Positions 17,001 through 27,700 of a DNA stretch of 64,000 bases are shown here, one piece after another (positions within the stretch are counted from its first letter, which is position 1; every line of letters starts with the position of its first letter). A model generated the notes under the pieces. The model had not been told where the DNA came from, ran no database searches, and saw only the letters and a list, made by a program, of their open reading frames with translations. The stretch lies in contig JAFZRP010000080.1 of assembly GCA_017619795.1 (NCBI GenBank), positions 1-64,000 on the forward strand, in the 5' to 3' direction. The position numbers and the translations under genes are program-made. The stretch is from Treponema sp. GTDB taxonomy: Bacteria > Spirochaetota > Spirochaetia > Treponematales > Treponemataceae.

Positions 17001-18662
17001 CTGAATTTCAGACAGTGGTTTAAGATTGCCGTCTATCAGGGCATTCCACTGAGATGATTCTGATGTAAAAAGCCCGTATGTACCATGGTCAAGAATGACA
17101 TGACCTGAAAGATAGTTCTTACCATCTGGTTCCCGGAAAAAATTTGAAAGATAATTAGTAAGTTCTATATCAGCTTCAGACGGTTCGACATAACCGGAAG
17201 GATGATTATGCAGGAAAACTATTTTAGAATCAGTGTTTTCGGCATAAGTTTTCAAATCATGAAGGAACCTGCTGTCAGGTTTGATTACTGTTGAAGAAGG
17301 AGTCTGGGAAGATACTGCAATATGACGTACAATCTGTCCGTCCTTTACGAAAAGATACCTTGCAGTTTCATAACGTTTATCAGAATATGCTTCCATAACT
17401 TTTGAAAAAGACTTGTACCCTTCCAAAGTAGGATTACCTAAACTATCAACGTCAAAACGCAAACCGATAACATCAAGAATATCAGATTTATTGTTTTCAA
17501 AGGAAAGAACTGAATCTGAAACAGTATTAATGCTTTGAGGAACTGGAGAAGCTTTCAATTTTTCATACAGATTACCTTCTGACCATAATTCAAAAGCTCT
17601 GACAATTTCTTTCTCATCAGGTTCTTTATCCGGGTTTACAGCTTGGGAAAGAATATCTTTCTGGTTTTCAGAAAGCCTTTTTTTGACTGTATTATAAATG
17701 ATTTTAGACTGATGCCCACATTGCTTTGTGTTCTGCAAAAAGTAATGCAATGAAGGAATAAACAATTCATTAGGAATAGATTGGATTGTCTTTTTATCAA
17801 GAGATTCAAACACTTTTGTCCTGTAAGTTTGTTCTCTAAGAGGTTCTGGAAAATAATTTACGGAATACGGATTATTCGAAAAAGCCTTGTTGCAGACGAG
17901 TTCAGTTCTTTCATTTTCTGGAATGCTTTCAAGATAAAGTCCTGAAACTTCCATTCTTTTTAAATTGACATTTTCACGATATTGCCTTATATTATTATTA
18001 AGAGAGCCGAGGAAAGCCATGCTATTGCGTGTCTCACCGTTTGAGTGGGTGGCTATGTTGGGAAATAGGTTACCAGGGTAGACCGTGCTGAGGCTCTTTT
18101 TTTTGTTTAAAATATCTTCGTCTACATACAATAATCTATTATTTTTTAGAAGCCAAATTAAATAGTTTTCAATTTTCTCCCTTGGAAATGAAGTTGCAAG
18201 AATAGTTGTTTTTTCCAAAGGATTTAAAGGTTCATTTATGTATGCAACCAAAAGAGATTTTGTTGCTTCTTTTGTTTTTGTATTAATTTTTGCATATTTT
18301 TTAGGCAAAATAGCAAGTAATGAAGATGGATTAAGGTCTTTTTGTTTATCATAAAATGATGAATCATAAAAAACAAAATTAGGCTTTAAAAGTAAATCAG
18401 GAATACTAAGCATTGTATCTTTTTTAAGATTATGATAATGAGTATCAGCTGATTCATTGTAATAACCAACATCCTTAGAAACCTGCATTGTATAAAGGTG
18501 CTTTGAAGAAAGAGCAAGTTTTTGTTTGTCAGTATTTAAACCAAAACGAGAATAAAAGCTTGGAAGATAACAAATATTAACAAATTCATTTTGTGTTTGA
18601 GGATGAGTCGGGTCTTTATCATATAAATCTACTAAATCGGTGTATTCCTTAAAAAGTTTCAT
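14025..18662 (-). CDS. Polyvalent protein with RadC-like JAB domain and coiled coil
   Basis: A 1545-residue protein. The N-terminal 390 residues are unrecognised. Residues about 420-560 match the RadC/JAB1-MPN fold: a RYLFVKDGQIVRHIAVS strand, then FLHNHPSGYVEPSEADIELT with the metal-binding HxHPSG-x7-S-x2-D (HNHPSG near 485), and later GHVILDH. Residues about 960-1110 are acidic and low-complexity. About 1120-1190 is a strong coiled coil rich in Glu/Gln/Met. The C-terminal 250 residues form another unrecognised domain. It ends NYVGLSM. An in-frame Met736 has a perfect internal ribosome site, so an 810-residue second product is possible. RadC-like domains recur in plasmid polyvalent proteins. 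The 18662 start follows AAAGGA. Confidence 0.75.
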   Translation of the reverse strand: MKLFKEYTDLVDLYDKDPTHPQTQNEFVNICYLPSFYSRFGLNTDKQKLALSSKHLYTMQVSKDVGYYNESADTHYHNLKKDTMLSIPDLLLKPNFVFYDSSFYDKQKDLNPSSLLAILPKKYAKINTKTKEATKSLLVAYINEPLNPLEKTTILATSFPREKIENYLIWLLKNNRLLYVDEDILNKKKSLSTVYPGNLFPNIATHSNGETRNSMAFLGSLNNNIRQYRENVNLKRMEVSGLYLESIPENERTELVCNKAFSNNPYSVNYFPEPLREQTYRTKVFESLDKKTIQSIPNELFIPSLHYFLQNTKQCGHQSKIIYNTVKKRLSENQKDILSQAVNPDKEPDEKEIVRAFELWSEGNLYEKLKASPVPQSINTVSDSVLSFENNKSDILDVIGLRFDVDSLGNPTLEGYKSFSKVMEAYSDKRYETARYLFVKDGQIVRHIAVSSQTPSSTVIKPDSRFLHDLKTYAENTDSKIVFLHNHPSGYVEPSEADIELTNYLSNFFREPDGKNYLSGHVILDHGTYGLFTSESSQWNALIDGNLKPLSEIQNNYSLELTKHGKRATFTGNDYSISKKSLMELSEYARQCDSNDLWNVKDWTPSFLMTGNGIITSLEYINCNEFKKESFLSEKLKNLGRIYGSENIIMLPRTDEQFLLCERFAQLSGMVKEIYHEKPDGSHEFSAYKNGNIFQNLKVDDILMEDSEKYKAEVDRKIFEENMKINSVEIKEDKSMENTNESIEKKTEAMKKIKASQFMEELVGFTGSSKKIASGMLDYLYHRSISEEVTGQPSSYETLFSNDVTQYLASDINRDGIMKKLNEYNDVIIEFDPDGLKSYMDSINFFDRKSPGDLVKEVEFFSEAYDEALKNEVINVTENKYKYTKDSELLSEYLKSPSGENSNLSKDEWLFAHSDYFYNHYADSFGENTEPDKDFIRGLLDNSNMSPARKEEWQTYNQEISEAYKKLEEQNKSMEEHDLQANSSETELSEQPVIVNTEPEEITHDKDTLSVAADETIIPAREKNIDDFIEQMQSNDGMSEAAIKDDISSLDNPLPGYPDEDESLEENIDDESVSQDISSDLNPETDRIDGLSENPVDSVTEKPEINISTDSIQQPPEPENLPDALKRIRELEETIKTMNEAHQKDMENLKKSIVDEMKQAFQQQMEQMSQMLKESNKQNEILQNKLNAVQNPQSAEKDISANDSMSHNSSPSGPVNLVNKDGFGRDTAYVVNQKVPRFGMKDTPKKGETTIIENAVFKKFIQDEKNFSNNKVILSVTDEKGNNKEIEISEQRYQGIINAVQDYENRKNTVEVDSWHWEKNIQDYKERMCIDSDSTKMNNSDNFFHNFEVLCRHYAHNQQEALSIAGRLVNDMPPHDREKWNRARKDYDNKYGKGAYDRVLLEKFENNSKMREKEPLDELPKNLDIVLNDKDKHLFNLNAQEVFLKNGEEIGKTGIRVGDSIPISFTLRNPVTGVKIKTPKDEWKIAKVSQNLFENQAVLYNEKTKAVTKLPLKDLEKHIMKINRNVTKEKNKQVKKDRNYVGLSM
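16455..16472 (-). promoter_or_regulatory. Internal translation start (Met736) with full Shine-Dalgarno
   Basis: On the minus strand AAGGAGGATAAATCTATG lies in frame inside the 1545-residue ORF. It carries a complete AAGGAGG eight bases from an ATG that opens MENTNESIEKK. It resembles the intergenic leaders of this element, and it falls between the JAB half and the helical/coiled-coil half. Confidence 0.65.
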
Positions 18663-18713
18663 ATTTTTCCTTTGAAAACAGCAGGAGTAATTTAGAATTA
18701 ATACTACTGTTAT

Positions 18714-18720
18714 TTACACT
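18714..18720 (-). promoter_or_regulatory. AGTGTAA half-site upstream of 18662
   Basis: The 70-base gap before the 1545-residue gene contains AAAGTGTAAATAA on the minus strand (AGTGTAA at 18720-18714), just after a TATACAT stretch. It matches the motif found as a paired operator at 52602-52637 and 53796-53831. Confidence 0.5.
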
Positions 18721-18732
18721 TTATGTATAAAA

Positions 18733-21700
18733 TTATCTACTAGGTCCAAGGTCATAGTCTTTATTCTTTTTTTTAGTAGGTTCTGGGTCAGTTATACTTT
18801 TAAAGAAATCTTCAAAACCTTTTACTGTAGAACATCCCTTAGTTTTAAGCCAGGTATTTAATGCAGGAACATATTCAGGTATAGAACTTTGCCAGTCTTT
18901 AAGAATGGAACGAGCAACTTTAAAAGGGTCTGGGGGTGCCGAGCGACCTTTCATCCTGTTATTAAATTCTTTTATAAATAGTTTCGGAACTTCAGCAAGT
19001 TCTTTCTGTATTGCTACATCTTTTATAATATCTACCGGCTCTTTTACAGCAATACTATTGCTTTCTTCATTTTCTCTCCAGTTTTCAACATCATGAACAA
19101 TATATTCTGCATTTCCATTGTGATGTTCCATATTGCTTTCCAATTCAGCTCTTGAAACAGCATTTAATTGAGCTTTATTGAATGGAATGTCTTTGCCTAA
19201 TATTTCATAGTTTTTATTATAAAAACGAACAGCGCAGAAAGAATTATCTTTTTTATCACGTAAAACAAAGAAAGTTGCAGAGTTAGGTTCATTCATATCG
19301 TAAAAGGCATAATTTTGTTTATCATTCCAGTCAAAATCAATACCCTTTTCAACTTTTAATGAAACTTTCATATAATCTTTTAATTCTGGGTCAAGCTCAT
19401 ATTCTGCAGCAGGGAGTTTTGCTATTACAATTTTGTCAGCATCTTCTTTCTCATTGTATAACTTAAAGTTTATTTCTTTTGCAGAAGCTTCTCGAAGTCC
19501 AAAAAAATCTTCTTTTATGATGCCATTCTGAACAAACTCTTTGTAAACTTCATTTTCTTTTAACAGGTTATCAAAAGCAGCCTGACTATCTACACTCTTT
19601 AATTTTCCAGAAACAATGGCTTCAGAAAGTTTGTCGATGATCATCCACTTCTGTTCAGAAATTTCACTGTTATTCCAGCTTGAAACGCCTTCAAGTCCTG
19701 TATCAAAATCGTGGAAATCAAGAGATTCTTCAAGTGCAAGGCTCATAGCCCATTCCTTAAAATCCCTTTCTGTTTCTGTTCCTGATTCTGCCCTGTCAAA
19801 ATCGTCTGGATTTAAACCAAGTTCTTTCCATGAAAGTTCAGATTTTAGAATATCAGACCAGGAAACTTCATCTTTTTTCTTTTGAATAATTTCATCAGCA
19901 GTAGGTCTTACAACATTGAAACGCTCTTCAATATAGTCTTTTGCATCAAGAAGTGCTGAAATAATTTCCGCTACTTCATCTTCTGATTTTCCAATTTCAT
20001 CAGCAACAGCAGGAAGAGATACCTCTGTAAGCCGTTCTATAGCCGCCTGTATTTTATCAGCTTCAGAACCAGTTTTTTCAAGGCGATTATCATAAACAAG
20101 ATAATTCTTGTCCTTTACTTCCTTGTAAGCCAAATGTTTGACAGTCTGAAGCCCAGTACTACCCTTCTCTTTCAGTTCTTTTACCGTAGCATCATATTCT
20201 TCTTCAGTAAGATAATCATAAGAAGCTAGGAATTCTTCTTTTGAAAGAATATCAAAATCACGCATTTTGTCGATGTCGTCTGTAAAAGTCTTTATCGTAT
20301 TCTCAACAGAAGGATTTTCAAATTGACGTTCTATCTGCCAAAGTTCAGCTACTATATTGAATGATTCCGTAGAATAGCAGCTGTAGTCTAAATCCTGAGC
20401 TTTTTTTGCATATTCAAAACCGTTTAAAACAATTCCAAAATTAGATTCTGCCAAGCCTTCTCCATTATAATCTTCAGAAACATCAAGTGAATAAACTTTA
20501 CCGTCTTTTGCTACATAAAACTTGATGTCTTCATAATTACAATAGTCAAGAATAGAAGAAGCCTGGTCTCTTGAAATTGTAGGTTCATTTGGATGAATTT
20601 TAGAATTATTCATCTTTTCAGCAAGAAGCTCTGGTGTATCCAAAAGCTGTACAATTTTTGGCTCAACAGGACATTCAAAAGCCTTTTCAAGAAGCTCTCC
20701 ATAATAGCGGTCCGCATCTGCTTCACGTCCACAAAGTCTTGCAATTCGCTTGAAACCCGAAAAGCCTATGTCCTGACCACCAATCCAGGAATCCATATCA
20801 TGAGTAACAGATTCTTTTGCAATGTCAAAAACAGCATCTGCATAACCATTATCTGAGAAAATCTGATTAAGATGACTTTCTGAAACATTGTTTAAAAGCC
20901 AGTTTAAGTTATCACCAAGATTTGCATCTTCGGCTGCAATGCGGATAGCTCTTGTTGGGTCTGCTCCATAATTTAGCAAAAGCTGCCAGAAACCGTCATG
21001 GTGGTCAAGTGTTGCAAAAGATTCAGAAAGAACATCAGAAACAATTTTTAATCTTTGAACAGAATCATTGCTTGTCTGGTTTAACAAACCTTTTGACCAT
21101 TCGGGTTCATCAATAGAAGTATTTTTGAGAAGATATTCAAATCTTTCTTTTCCTTCAAGAGTTCGTAAATAGTTTCCAGCTTTCAAAAGTTCTGCATCTG
21201 CTGAAACAAGGTTTCCCTCGTATTCATTACGTTCATAAAGGTTTCCAGCAGGACTTACATATAAAGAAAACTGGTCATTATTGTCATAAAACATAGCAAT
21301 TTCTTTAACCTGTTCATCACTAAGTTTAATTTCACTGTTAAGTAAGCAGTATTCTTTAATATTATTTATAGTTGCAAATTCTAAGTCTTCTGCGTTTGGT
21401 CGATTAAAATCATTATTACGTTCAAGCCACATTTTGTATTGTTTTTCGTTTACAAAAGTCTGCTCATAGCGTTCTCCGCCCTGCCAATTAATGAAGGTGC
21501 AACCACACTCTTCTTTTGCAAACTTTTCTACTTCGTCTACCCAGGCATCAACTTTGATAGCATCTGTTTTAATATCTTCTGGAACAGAAACTGCAAAGTT
21601 TATATTAAATGAAGAATTTTTCGAATTCTCCATACGCCAGTGGCTTATCTCTGTGTCGTTGTCTGAAAATCCAAATTTATCCTGGAGCTTCTTATAAATC

Positions 21701-24700
21701 TTTTTTCTATAGTTATTCTGTTCACGTTCTGTTTTTCCAACAGAATCTGGATATATAAATCCACAAGGGAAAGTTACAGAATGAGTTACTTTAAAATATT
21801 TACTTTCCATATCATTTTCCTTTATTTTTTCATTCAAATCATTTAATGATGAATGTAAAAACAAATTGTTATCCAATTCTTTTAACAAAGTTTCGTTTTT
21901 TTGAATAAAAGAATTAAGCAATTCAGTATCATTAGTCATATCAGAATCAAGAAGAATGGCAGCACCGTCAAAAGCACTTGTCAAAAAATCTATCTGCATT
22001 GAATTTTTAGTTAAGAGAGACCAGCCTTCATTATCCTGATTCGTTCTAAAATAAAGATAGCCGTTTTTGCTAAGTCCGTATTCATGTGTACCATCATCAA
22101 AATGTGTAGCATAAGTCAAAAGGACCTTTGCTTCTTCATCTATAATCTTAAAGTCATCACCAAGCATTTCTTTGACTTTCTGGCAGTCTTTTTTATTGTT
22201 GAAATCAAGATTTGTAATGACATGGCTGTAAGTTATCTGGTCATTCAAATGTTCAAGGTCTTCAATGAAATCTTTAACTATCTTAATTTCATCATCATCT
22301 GCAGTACCAGCATGAAGTTCTGAAAGTTCTTTATCATCCCAGGCGATAACTTGTTTTACTACATCTTGAATATTAATCAGATTTGTATATTTACCATCTA
22401 CTGTGTCAGTGATTCTGAATAGACCATTATCAAAAGGCTCTAATTGTAAATCACGTTCTTCATAACGAGAGTAGATCTCATCTACAAGACGTTCATTAAC
22501 TTTTATTCCAGATTCTTTTTCTAGCTGTTCTTTGATGTAATTAATACTTTCATTATAAGAATCAATTTCACGATTCGGATTGAACAGTTCTTTCATTGAA
22601 GCAGCTGCAAATTCTGCAACGGTTTCAAAACCATTCTTTGCAAAAACATCACGATAATTTGTATAGATAAAATCAATAGTTTTTCTATCCCAATCAATCA
22701 TGTCTGCTTGTTTTGCAGTTCCGTCCATTTCTGAAATGCGTCTTAATACTTCTTCTGCAACCTTTCCTGTAATACGTGCATGACATTCTGAGAGTACAAG
22801 ATTTTCATCATCTTTGATGTCTGTATAATTTTCATCGTTTACAACTTCATTCCAAATAGAAGTACCTTTGAAAATCTGTAAACCTTTATTCCAAAGTTCA
22901 GGATTTTCTTTTCTAGTGAGGTTATCCCAAAGATGTGTGTATTCGTGGACAGCTACTTCACTGTTCATTATTTCTGGATTAAGATAAATTTTTCCTTCAT
23001 AAGCAAAACCATAAGTGTTGCCATTTTGTACCATTGATTGAGGACTTGACTTATCTGAAGATTGTGGTATATTTAAATCATCGGTTACGTCAGAGATAGC
23101 CACTGCGGTGTTTCCTTCGGGATTCTGCGACAGAGGAGTGCTGCCCTCTACCGATTTTTTTAGCTCCTGCTTTTTAGCAGGAGTTATTTTTTCGTATCGG
23201 GCATTATGTAAACGGAATTCCGGCTGATTATATGTACTTGCGAAGAGTACAATTTTTCCATCTTCGTTTTTAACGAACAAACAATCTGCTAAATTACCAT
23301 AGACTTTTACAAATCCTATTGATTTCTGGTCTTTATCATAATAAATGTTAGAATAATTATCTAAAACATTTTGAATGTTTTCAAAAAGTCTGTTGTCATA
23401 ATGGCGATTGATATAATGGTCAATCAAATAAGATTTATCAGCATACAAATGATAATCTTCAATACCTTCAAACAGCTGCATACATTCAACAGGAATAATA
23501 CCGATAGATTTTCTTTCATCATTATTCTTAAAATATTCTCTTACACTTTCCTGGTCTTTATTCCACAAATCAGGAGCTTTTTCTTCTGCTTCGTAAAGCC
23601 AATCGCTTACAGTTTTATATGCTTCTCTTTTTTCAATCTTTTTGATTTCATTAGTTTGTTTTTCTAATTCATCAGCAAACCGAGTCTGCTTTTTTTGTTC
23701 AAGAGAAATATTCTTTTCATAAATTGATTTTATGTTGTTTTGGAAATTCGTTAACACATGAGAATCATCAAAATATTGCTTTACACTATCAAAATTTGAA
23801 AGGAATCTTACACCAGTATAAGAACGGTCTATAATAACTGGTGCTACCACTCCATTGCTTATTTCAGCGTTAACAAACCAAACTGATTCTTCATCCCAAT
23901 AAAATTGAATCGGAATTCGATTAGCAATTTTATACCAATCCGTACTATAATTTTTGTTTGTATCAAAGTCTTTTTCAACAGGGATATATTGTTTTGCTTC
24001 CTCAATATAATCTACAAATGCTTTATAATTATTCCAACGAATAGACTTTTCTTGAGTTTCTTTTGTTTGTTCCAGTTTCTGAGTTTTTGAACGTTCTTCA
24101 TTTAGCTGATTAGAAAGCTCTTTCAACTTAGATAAATCATCAGTCATTTTCTGCAAGATAGTCTGACTTTCAAGAATTCTGTCAAACTCCGCTTTATCAG
24201 TTACAACTTCAATTCCCTTCGATTTGAGCTTATTCAAAACATATTCTGTTGGATTTAATTTTGGATTTATAATAGACTCAGCAACCTTTTCAGAAATAGT
24301 ATTGATATATTCAAAATCCTTTTTCTGTTCACTCCCCTCTTCTGCAAGCGCTGCATGTTCTTCAGCAAAAGTGTTGATTTCGTGGAGAATATCAATTGGT
24401 TCTGTAAGGGTAACATTCCCCTCTCCCATTATATAAACAAGACTTCCGTCTTTCTTGATTTTAAGGAAATCACCAGGCTTATCATCCTGTACACGACCGA
24501 TATTATCAAGTACGGCATAAACCATATCATCAGGAACACCTAATGATGGTAGATTTACAATCTTTGAAAGAAAATCACGAACAGCTTCTATATCTCTTTT
24601 TTCACGTGAATAAGGAGCAATTACAATTTCATTTATAGTTGCGGATTCAACAAGTTTTTTTCTATAAAGTTCTTTACACTGTTCTTCATTACTCCAATTT

Positions 24701-27700
24701 ACAGTTGGTCGGCGAGCTTCAGAAGTATAATTTTCTTCTTCAATATTTCTTATAAGCAAATCTTGATACCAATCTTTGAATTGTTCATAAGACATTTCTT
24801 TGATTTCATCAAGATTTAAAGAAGTAATAGAATTTTCTGAGTAAGGAATGTCAATTTCATCAAATTTAACTTCACCGCCAATACCTTCTTCTCCAAGTAC
24901 ATAAAAATCAAGGTCAAAAGTGTTTCCTTCTCTATATTGAAGGTCACAACTGATACTTCCAATATGTACGCTGCCGTACATCTTTTCTTTAGGGGCATCA
25001 AGATTATGTTTGAGAATGTCAAAATCTTTTTCAGTAAATTCTGACCAATCAAACTTTTCTTTTACAGGCATATCAATTAAATAAGATTTCAGAACTTTCC
25101 TGTTTTCAGGTGTATCTGGAAATGAAAAATACTCGTTGTTATCATCTCCAATCCAAATAGTCTGTTTTTCTTCAAAGATAGGAACATTATGGTCAATTCC
25201 ATATTGTTTAGCTGCAGCTATATCAGAATCAAAAACATCCATATCATCTATTTTTTCAATATTGACAGCATCTTTTATTGAACTTGAAGATGCAGGAGAA
25301 TAACCTGTAGTGATAGCATCAAATTCCTTCCAATTACTTTCAAAAGCCTGTTCAATATTTATTTTATTTGGTCTGATAAAATCAAGAGATTTTTCACCAT
25401 CCAAAACAGCATCATGACCTTTAATTAAAGAAACCAAATCTGCAGTAAGAATTTCACCTGTGATTTTTCTATCTACAGATTCAAGGTCAATACCATCGGT
25501 TCTTAAATCAGCTACACGGTGATGGGCAAGAGTATTACTATATTCCTTCTGAATTGTTTCCCAAGCTTTTTCAATATAAGCCTTTTTATCAGCTTTTGTA
25601 TAATTGTAAAATCCGTCTTCCGGCACATCATGTTCATAAAGCTTCGCAAAATTAGGATAAAGAGTTTTTGAAATACGGAAGGCAGCGTTTATTCTGTCTG
25701 TAATTTCAATATCATTTTTATAATTGGGATTTTCTTTAAGGTCTGCAAACATTTTACTAGATTCACTGAAAATCAATTTCTGGACTTCAGCAAGTGTTAA
25801 TGCATCACCAGAAAGAAGAGCATCAGCTGCTTTGTCAGACAGATTCCACCTAAAATCTGCACCATCACCAAAACCATAAATATCATCATATAACTCTACA
25901 TTGAACTCTTCATGACTTACATTATCCATAATCATTCGGGAAACAGTTTCTCTTAAAACTTCAGCGGAATCTCGTTCAGAAAACTCTTTCTCAGTCCACT
26001 TGTAAAGCTCTTCAAAGGACATAGGCTCGCCAGAGCCTTCTCTGCTTTTCATCTCTTCAAAAAGATTTTTCATTCGGCTATATTTGTTTTCAAAAGTTTC
26101 ATTTTTTGCCATTTCTCTTTCCTCTTGTTCCTGCAAATTTTCAATATCAATGTATTTATTCTCAAATACAATTTTTAAATCTGAGTTTTGCAAAAGGTTT
26201 TTTTTGACAAATATTTGAGCATATTCTTTGAATGCGGCCAGCGAAGTATCACGAGCTGGGTCTGCATCAAGAAATGAATCCCAAGAGGATTCTTCAGTTC
26301 TTTTATACTCTTTTGTGGTCCAGTCATAAGAGAAATAAGATTTTCCATCAGGAGATACAAGATGTCCAGAAAGGTCGTTATAATCTTTCCATTCCCATAC
26401 CTGAAGATTATTTCTTTCCTTTGAATAAATATTTACAGAATCCATTTGTTCATAAATAAGTGTATCAACATGACCTTCTTTATCTACAGGATAAATCCAG
26501 CCTCCGTTTCCATAATCACTTCCGTCACAAATATTCATATCATATTCATTACCGTTATATTCAAAACCATACCAGAAATCTTTAAGGTCATTTTCAGAGG
26601 CTTCAAAAGAAAGATTTATAATATCTTTATTTTGGAGATGTATTTGAGCATTCCATTTCTTTTCATTTTCATTGAAATACATTTCAATATTACAATGTTC
26701 AAAAGGTTTGAGAGTATTTAATTCACTATTAGGAAAGTCATTAATAACTATTTTTTCACCCATATAAAATTTTCCAATTTTTAAATTAAGCCAGTTTTCA
26801 TCAAGACAGGTTATAATAGTTTTCTGAGTATCTTCTAGTGAATCTAAATCATTAACTTTACCAATAATTGAACCTTTAATTTCAGATTCAAATGAATTGT
26901 AAGAAGATGCTTTCTTAATCTCTGAAAGAGAAAGTTTGAGCATTCCGTTAATATCTTCACCATTTTTTGTTCTTACAGGAGAAATAAAAATATTTGGTTC
27001 TTCTGCAGCAAAGCCTAAGTAAAGATTAAAATCACAGCTGCCAACTTTAAGGTTTCCAACTTCTTCAAAGTCTTTAAAATTCTGTTTTTCCATAGATTCA
27101 AGAACTTTTTTTGAATCAAAATTAGAAAAAACACCATGTCTGATATTCTTTTCAAAGACTATTTTAATTTCTTCTTGAATTACTTCATTAAGTTTTTCTT
27201 TGAAGTTATTTTCAATTTTATTTATAAGTTCTTCAGAAGCAAGCTTATCTTTAAGGTCATAAGTGTCTATTTTTTCAGGACTAAAAGGATTTCCATTTGA
27301 ATCTTGCTTTTCATCCCAAAGCCCTACAGGATATTCTTTTACAAGAATTCCGTTTTCATTAAGTTCTGCATATTTAAACCAGCCAAAATTATGAGTCAGG
27401 TCACCTTCTTTTTTAAATCCAAGAAGAACTTCAAGTTCTGGTGTTAATTGTCCTTCCTGGAGGCGGATTAAATGATTTTTAGGATTCAGTTTTTTTGGGC
27501 AGCTATCAGCTTTAAGAATGCCAAACTCTTCAGTATATACATCAATAGAATTATTAAACTTATCTGCAAGTTCTTTATCAATAAATTCATTACGAGCTTT
27601 TTTATATTCGTTGTATCGCTGTATATTATATTGTACATGTTCTTTAATCATTGAATTAAGTCTTGAAGAAAGTTCTTTGTCTTGAATAATAATTTGCTCG